A DNA stretch of 9,910 nt, taken from contig DIVA01000108.1 of assembly GCA_002435705.1 (NCBI GenBank), positions 1 to 9,910 on the forward strand, in the 5' to 3' direction. The notes under the pieces are model-generated. The model saw only the letters and a list, made by a program, of their open reading frames with translations. It did not search any database and had not been told where the DNA came from. This document shows, piece by piece, positions 6,376 through 9,910 of this stretch. A program made the translations under genes and the position numbers. Position 1 is the stretch's first letter, and each line of letters opens with the position of its first letter. This DNA is from Bacteriovoracaceae bacterium UBA6144 (GTDB lineage: Bacteria; Bdellovibrionota; Bacteriovoracia; Bacteriovoracales; Bacteriovoracaceae).

Positions 6376-7455
6376 TGATTCCCAGTACTTCTTGTTCTCC
6401 AGCGCCTCAAAAGCAGCCGTCATGTGCAGCGGGTTTTTGGTATCTATCATTACGGCAAACTCATCGGTGAATTCGCGCTTGGCACCCTTGGCAAACGCTT
6501 TCGGGTGAGGGCCGTGATGAATGCCCTGAGGATGGAAAGTGATCGCGCCGGCATCGATGTTGTCGCGAGAGAAAAAATCTCCGGCGTGATAAAAAAGCAC
6601 TTCATCAAAATCAATGTTTGCGTGGAAAAAGGGAACTTTTAGAACACCTTCGGATTCATGCTCAAGGGGGCGTGCCACAAAAGAGCAGACCACAAAATTT
6701 CTGCATACCATCGTCGTGTGTCCCGAAGGTGGGATGTGGTATTTATGTGAGTTGACTGGACAGTAGTCGTAGATAGAGAGTTTCCAAGGGTACAATGAGC
6801 CTTTCCATCCTGAGACATCGAGTGGGTTGAAGGGATAAGTCACGGTAGTAATTTTTCCCAAACGTTTCACTTCAATTGTGTACTCTTTCAAGTTCTGCTC
6901 GCTGCCTAAGGCTGCGGTGGGGGTGAAGATCGCTGTCTGGTCGTAGAGAGCATTTGGACCCAAAAGGCCTCGATCGGGCTGCTCAAACTCCGAAGCACTT
7001 TCCACTTTCAGAATTTCCGCCTCCGTATCCAGAAACATTTTGTAAGTCGTTCCACGAGGGATCACGACGTAGTCGCCCTTAGTGAAGGGCACGTGGCCAT
7101 AGACCGTTTCAAAACGACCCTGGCCTTTGTGAATGAAATACATCTCATCGAAGTCAGCGTTTCTGAAAAAGTTTTTAAAACCAGTTTTCCAATAGCCGAG
7201 GCTCAATCTCACATCGTTATTAAAAAGAATATCGGTGAAGGTGTTCAGGAAATCATTATGAGAAAAAACTGGGGGGAGATTGCGGGGAAGAAGATCGCCA
7301 TCGATCTGACTCCAACCTGTGGGCATTTGCTGGTGGTAGAGGTGAGAGACACGACCAAAGAATCCCTTGCGGCCATGCTCCTCCTCGAAATGCCCTTCGG
7401 GGATTTTAACGTGGGCTTGTTTGGTGAAGTTGCCTGAAGCTTTAAAGTTTTCCAT
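6364..7455 (-). CDS. hmgA: Homogentisate 1,2-dioxygenase (compact form)
   Basis: The enzyme opens the ring of homogentisate with O2 and Fe(II) to give maleylacetoacetate in tyrosine/phenylalanine catabolism. At 363 residues it is shorter than the ~430-residue proteobacterial and animal enzymes and resembles the compact Bacteroidota-type form. It has two cupin-like halves. The N-terminal one is around DEMYFIHKGQGRFETVYG (103-120), with KGDYVVIPRGT (126-136). The C-terminal half carries the metal site: H278 in PFFHANIDFDEVLFYHAGDF with E285 (or D284), and H314 in GIHHGPHP. These match the His/Glu/His iron ligands of the family. The start ATG 7455 has AAGGA 5 nt upstream, which overlaps the stop codon of the fumarylacetoacetate hydrolase gene (8-nt gap), so the two are one operon. 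Confidence in the family is high; activity on homogentisate is inferred from family and context. Confidence 0.88.
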   Translation of the reverse strand: MENFKASGNFTKQAHVKIPEGHFEEEHGRKGFFGRVSHLYHQQMPTGWSQIDGDLLPRNLPPVFSHNDFLNTFTDILFNNDVRLSLGYWKTGFKNFFRNADFDEMYFIHKGQGRFETVYGHVPFTKGDYVVIPRGTTYKMFLDTEAEILKVESASEFEQPDRGLLGPNALYDQTAIFTPTAALGSEQNLKEYTIEVKRLGKITTVTYPFNPLDVSGWKGSLYPWKLSIYDYCPVNSHKYHIPPSGHTTMVCRNFVVCSFVARPLEHESEGVLKVPFFHANIDFDEVLFYHAGDFFSRDNIDAGAITFHPQGIHHGPHPKAFAKGAKREFTDEFAVMIDTKNPLHMTAAFEALENKKYWESWKT

Positions 7456-7460
7456 AAAAA

Positions 7461-7465
7461 TCCTT
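7461..7465 (-). promoter_or_regulatory. RBS of hmgA overlapping the preceding stop codon
   Basis: AAGGA (7465-7461) lies 5 nt before ATG 7455 and shares two bases with the TAA stop (7466-7464) of the upstream gene. This favours coupled translation of the two enzymes. Confidence 0.7.
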
Positions 7466-8462
7466 AAGGTGTTCCGAATGTATTTTTAAGTTTTCCGATT
7501 TTCTCAATTTCAAGCTCAACCGTGTCCCCTGGCTGAACCCAACGATCAAGCTCAAGTCCACAACCTGTGCCCACGGTGCCAGACCCGATAAAGTCAGACG
7601 CGCGTGCCCACTCATCTCTCGTCCAGTGCTCGATCATCTCTCCCCAGCTGTACTTTGCCTCCGAAGAGCGTCCGCGCGACCACTCCGCTCCATTCACACT
7701 CGCTGTCATCAAGAGATCCGGATCTGAGAAATTAAATTCATCTGCCGTGACGATAATGGGCCCCATGACGGAGCACCAGTCTTTGCCCTTGGCAGGACCC
7801 AAGCGCGCGCTCATTTCTTTGCGCTGGATATCGCGCGCAGAGATATCATTGAGGATTGTGAAACCTAAAATATGTTTGTAGGCGTCTTTGGCCTTAATGT
7901 TTTTTCCGTCACGACCCATCACCACGCCGAGCTCGAGCTCATAGTCGAGCTGCTTAGAGAACGAGGGCCAAGGAATAGTGTCTTCATGTCCGATGAAGCC
8001 AGTGGTGGCCCCTTTGTAAAACACGGGCATCTCATACCAAGCCTCGGGTACCGGCTCTCCTCGTTTCTCGAAGCCTTTTTTGACGTGCTTTTCGTGCACA
8101 AAAAAATCACGGTAGCTGGCAATTTTATCAAGAGGCGCATGCAGCTTAGTACTCTTGTCATCTTTCGGACTAAAGGCCAGCTCAGCTCCTGTTTTAGTTT
8201 TCAAGAGACCTTCTTGAGCAAGCTTAAAATACAGACCCACAATGTTTTGAAGCTCATTGATAGGTGAGTCAGATCTTTCTAGAAAGTGCGACAAAAGATG
8301 GGGCATCTTGTGAGCTGCTCGCTCACTGGCATTGAAGAATCCTTCTTTCTCAAAGAAGGCCTGCATAACAAAATTGGGGTCAACGATGATCTCGTTGGTT
8401 AAAATGCCCAAACGTTTCTGCACTCCAAGGTAGGAGTGGCGTGAGTAAGTACAAAGTCTCAT
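7464..8462 (-). CDS. fahA: Fumarylacetoacetate hydrolase (fumarylacetoacetase)
   Basis: The enzyme catalyses the last step of homogentisate breakdown, splitting fumarylacetoacetate into fumarate and acetoacetate. The 332-residue protein has an N-terminal SH3-like domain (~1-85) and the FAH fold after that. Key residues can be placed against the mammalian enzyme: D119 and H126 in DFFVHEKH (seven apart, as D126 and H133 in mouse), the metal ligands E175 and E177 in DYELELG, D206 in LNDISARD, a lysine of AKGKDW (225-227) as the K253 equivalent, and the C-terminal GSGTVGTGCG loop (293-302). Upstream the ATG overlaps the aminotransferase stop by 4 nt (ATGA), with GGAAGG 5 nt before it. Downstream hmgA follows after 8 nt. 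Other FAH-superfamily hydrolases or decarboxylases share the fold, but these residues and the hmgA neighbour make fumarylacetoacetase the best call. Confidence 0.88.
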   Translation of the reverse strand: MRLCTYSRHSYLGVQKRLGILTNEIIVDPNFVMQAFFEKEGFFNASERAAHKMPHLLSHFLERSDSPINELQNIVGLYFKLAQEGLLKTKTGAELAFSPKDDKSTKLHAPLDKIASYRDFFVHEKHVKKGFEKRGEPVPEAWYEMPVFYKGATTGFIGHEDTIPWPSFSKQLDYELELGVVMGRDGKNIKAKDAYKHILGFTILNDISARDIQRKEMSARLGPAKGKDWCSVMGPIIVTADEFNFSDPDLLMTASVNGAEWSRGRSSEAKYSWGEMIEHWTRDEWARASDFIGSGTVGTGCGLELDRWVQPGDTVELEIEKIGKLKNTFGTP

Positions 8463-9586
8463 GAAGGCCTTCCAAATTTTTCATTGTAGTGGGGTAGAAT
8501 TTTTTCCATGGCTTCAAAGAAATGCTGCATCTCAGACTTTGTGCCGATGCTAATGCGCACGTGATCCGGCATGAGATTCGCTCTTAAAGGGCGAATAATA
8601 ACTCCCTCATCCAAAAGAGAATTGTAGAGGGCCATGCTGGCTTCTACGCTTCCCGTTTTGAGTGTAATAAAATTACAAACAGATGAAATGGGTTTGAAAT
8701 TGTGACGATTTAAAAAATCAAAAGTTTCTTGATAGCGTTTTCTGTTATTTGAAAGTGTACGATCCAAATGAGGCTGGTCAGTCAGCGCTCCAAAGGCGCC
8801 TTTCTGTGCAACCAGACTCGGTTCGAAAGGAAGTTTCACCTTGTGAAGAGCACCGATCAAAGTGTCGTGGCCAAAGCCATAACCTACTCTGACTCCACCC
8901 AACCCATAGGCTTTTGAGAAAGTTCTGAGAGTCACGACGTTGTCGTAGCGATAGTCCATTGAATCCGGATAATCAGGCCATTCTTTCGCATACTCAAAGT
9001 AAGCCTCATCCAGAATCACAATCGTATGAGGTGAGACGTGCTTCATGAGGAAATCAAATTCTTCTTTTGTGATATAGGTACCTGTGGGGTTGTCTGGATT
9101 GGCGATGTAGACCACTTTGGTGTCACTGGTGATTTGTTTTGCCATCGCCTGCACGTCGTACTTGTAATTAGCAAGACGGGGAACTTGAATCAGTTTAGCT
9201 CCCACTGATTTTGCCAGGATCAGAAATCCAATAAAGGTATTGGTGGCCGTCACAACCTCATCACCTTCTTGTAGAAAAGCGCGACAGATGTAGCCCATGA
9301 TGCCTTCTGAGCCATTGCCGAGAACAATATTTTCTGGTTTTAAACGATAGAGTTCACAAAGTGATTTTTTTAATTGGTAGGCAGCCATGTCTGGGTAGCG
9401 GTGAGTTTCCCAGAGGATATTAGTCATCTCTCTGATGGCCATGGGTGAGGGGCCGAGTGGGTTTTCATTACTAGCGAGTTTGGAGATGCGAGTTAAATTC
9501 TTCTCACGCGCTAGTTCATCCACCGGTTTCCCGGCCTGATAAACCTCTAGTTTTTCAATATAATCAGGCACTAGCTTCTTTTGCAT
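8459..9586 (-). CDS. hisC: HisC-family PLP aminotransferase (histidinol-phosphate or aromatic amino acid)
   Basis: This 375-residue fold-type I, class I/II aminotransferase is close to HisC. Visible landmarks are KLASNENPLGPSP (36-48), GNGSEGIMGYI (90-100), NPDNPTG (163-169), DEAYFEY (193-199), PLP lysine K225 in TFSKAYGLGG, RVGYGFG (233-239) and the substrate-carboxylate arginine R344 in VRISIGT. The length is near that of typical HisC (about 350-370). The open frame extends 52 codons further, but ATG 9586 has GAGGA 4 nt upstream and gives the standard HisC N-terminus (YIEKLEVYQAGKPVDELARE). It overlaps the fumarylacetoacetase start by 4 nt and heads the homogentisate operon, with no his gene nearby. 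This suggests it transaminates tyrosine or phenylalanine, which HisC-family enzymes can do. That role is inferred from context; the histidine-biosynthetic role is the alternative. Confidence 0.85.
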   Translation of the reverse strand: MQKKLVPDYIEKLEVYQAGKPVDELAREKNLTRISKLASNENPLGPSPMAIREMTNILWETHRYPDMAAYQLKKSLCELYRLKPENIVLGNGSEGIMGYICRAFLQEGDEVVTATNTFIGFLILAKSVGAKLIQVPRLANYKYDVQAMAKQITSDTKVVYIANPDNPTGTYITKEEFDFLMKHVSPHTIVILDEAYFEYAKEWPDYPDSMDYRYDNVVTLRTFSKAYGLGGVRVGYGFGHDTLIGALHKVKLPFEPSLVAQKGAFGALTDQPHLDRTLSNNRKRYQETFDFLNRHNFKPISSVCNFITLKTGSVEASMALYNSLLDEGVIIRPLRANLMPDHVRISIGTKSEMQHFFEAMEKILPHYNEKFGRPS

Positions 9587-9590
9587 CTCA

Positions 9591-9595
9591 TCCTC
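9591..9595 (-). promoter_or_regulatory. RBS GAGGA that fixes the aminotransferase start
   Basis: GAGGA (9595-9591) is 4 nt before ATG 9586. The longer open frame to 9742 would run across the fabI start region and has no family-like N-terminus, so this internal start is preferred. Confidence 0.7.
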
Positions 9596-9596
9596 T

Positions 9597-9625
9597 TTGC
9601 TCTTTTGTGTAGGAAAAACTACCAT
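9597..9625 (+). promoter_or_regulatory. Candidate promoter of fabI
   Basis: TTGCTC (9597-9602) and TACCAT (9620-9625) are spaced 17 nt apart, with a start near 9632 and a leader of about 25 nt. The hexamers match only 3 and 4 of 6 bases. It overlaps the oppositely directed candidate for the aminotransferase operon, so the two promoters would interfere. Confidence 0.25.
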
Positions 9626-9636
9626 ACACGGGTCAA
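9606..9636 (-). promoter_or_regulatory. Candidate promoter of the aromatic catabolic operon
   Basis: A good -35, TTGACC (9636-9631, 5 of 6), lies on the minus strand. A weak -10, TACACA (9611-9606), follows after a long 19-nt spacer, giving a start near 9599. The -35 is convincing but the -10 is not, which could mean an activator-dependent promoter or that I have chosen the wrong -10. Confidence 0.25.
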
Positions 9637-9646
9637 CCGAACAAAT

Positions 9647-9651
9647 GAGGA
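9647..9651 (+). promoter_or_regulatory. RBS (GAGGA) of fabI
   Basis: GAGGA lies 5 nt before ATG 9657, supporting that start. Confidence 0.7.
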
Positions 9652-9656
9652 TCATC

Positions 9657-9910
9657 ATGGGATTGTTAACTGGAAAAAAAGCTTTGATTTTAGGTGTGGC
9701 CAACGACCGCTCCATCGCATGGGGCATCGCAAAAGCGCTCAAAGCACAAGGCGCGTCACTTGCTCTAACCTATATGAACGATGCTATTCATAAGCGTGTC
9801 GAACCTCTTGCTCAAGAAATTGGAGCCGATTTTATTGCTCAGATGGATGTGAGTGTTGATGAGCACTATGCAGCTCTTCGTAAAACGGTGGAAGAAAAAT
9901 GGGGCAAGTT
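9657..9910 (+). CDS. fabI: Enoyl-[acyl-carrier-protein] reductase FabI, N-terminal part (runs off the right edge)
   Basis: The first 84 codons of an NADH-dependent enoyl-ACP reductase, which reduces the trans-2 double bond in each round of type II fatty acid synthesis in the cytosol. The N-terminus is characteristic of FabI: MGLLTGKKALILGVANDRSIAWG. The Gly-rich nucleotide loop of divergent SDRs, G13-x5-S19-x-A21, is followed by the family-typical LALTYMND (35-42). D64-V, in MDVS, fits the adenine-contacting strand of the fold. The active-site Tyr/Lys pair lies beyond the window. It is divergent from the aminotransferase operon across 70 bp and functionally unrelated to it. FabL or other SDRs are less likely because the GVANDRSIAWG signature is specific. 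Confidence 0.92.
   Translation, partial: MGLLTGKKALILGVANDRSIAWGIAKALKAQGASLALTYMNDAIHKRVEPLAQEIGADFIAQMDVSVDEHYAALRKTVEEKWGK

Noticed and set aside
7093..7437. 114-codon plus-strand open frame opposite hmgA
   Set aside because: It mirrors hmgA codons and has no independent support.
7928..7939. GAGCTCGAGCTC palindrome in the fumarylacetoacetase gene
   Set aside because: It encodes the conserved YELELG metal-ligand motif, so the repeat follows from the Glu-Leu-Glu-Leu codons.
7872..8267. 131-codon plus-strand open frame opposite the fumarylacetoacetase gene
   Set aside because: It is fully antisense to a clear enzyme gene, has no RBS or family-like sequence, and is best explained as a frame shadow.
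8463..8472. GAAGGCCTTC palindrome just before the fumarylacetoacetase start
   Set aside because: Lies in the last codons of the aminotransferase gene and contains the SD-like GGAAGG; too short to claim as a regulatory site.
9587..9742. 52-residue N-terminal extension of the aminotransferase
   Set aside because: It would overlap the fabI start and the intergenic promoters. The sequence does not resemble HisC, whereas ATG 9586 has an RBS and the normal family N-terminus.

Overview
The window looks like a chromosomal segment of a Gram-negative, predatory-type bacterium of the Bdellovibrionota (Bdellovibrio/Bacteriovorax-like). This is an inference. It rests on the moderate GC content, the AAGGA/GAGGA ribosome binding sites, the paired TIGR03545/TIGR03546-type genes, several lipoproteins and signal peptides, and a compact Bacteroidota-like homogentisate dioxygenase. 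Nearly everything is on the minus strand; only the fabI-like gene at the right edge is on the plus strand. I see no mobile element, CRISPR array, tRNA or rRNA, and no gene-free stretch over 300 bases.

Read in the direction of transcription (right to left), there are four units. (1) A tight aromatic amino acid catabolic operon runs from 9586 to 6364: a HisC-family aminotransferase, a fumarylacetoacetate hydrolase (4-nt overlap) and a homogentisate 1,2-dioxygenase (8-nt gap). Together they fit tyrosine/phenylalanine breakdown, with the aminotransferase probably feeding the pathway. The 4-hydroxyphenylpyruvate dioxygenase and maleylacetoacetate isomerase steps are not in the window. (2) A 39-residue lipoprotein-like gene missed by simple ORF length cut-offs (6142-6261) has its own extended -10 promoter and strong RBS. 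It is followed by a flavin reductase-family gene (5466-6098) and a 916-residue FG-GAP/ASPIC-UnbV lipoprotein (2716-5466) that starts inside the reductase stop codon (TAATG). (3) A two-gene membrane unit runs from 2649 to 236: a small DUF2062-like multi-spanning protein (TIGR03546 type) and a TM-anchored, coiled-coil-rich protein with an AsmA-like N-terminus (TIGR03545 type). It ends at a strong hairpin terminator. (4) The 5' part of a small secreted protein (1-167) has a start codon that directly touches that terminator.

The right edge holds the first 84 codons of an enoyl-ACP reductase (fabI), divergent from the catabolic operon across 70 bp that must carry both promoters.

The core genes are ordinary. 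The less expected signals are two hairpins that abut start codons: a perfect 12-bp inverted repeat before the flavin reductase, possibly overlaid on a leaderless promoter, and the terminator before the left-edge gene. Others are the tiny lipoprotein, the uncharacterised membrane pair, and the calcium-loop propeller lipoprotein with about 400 unassigned N-terminal residues.
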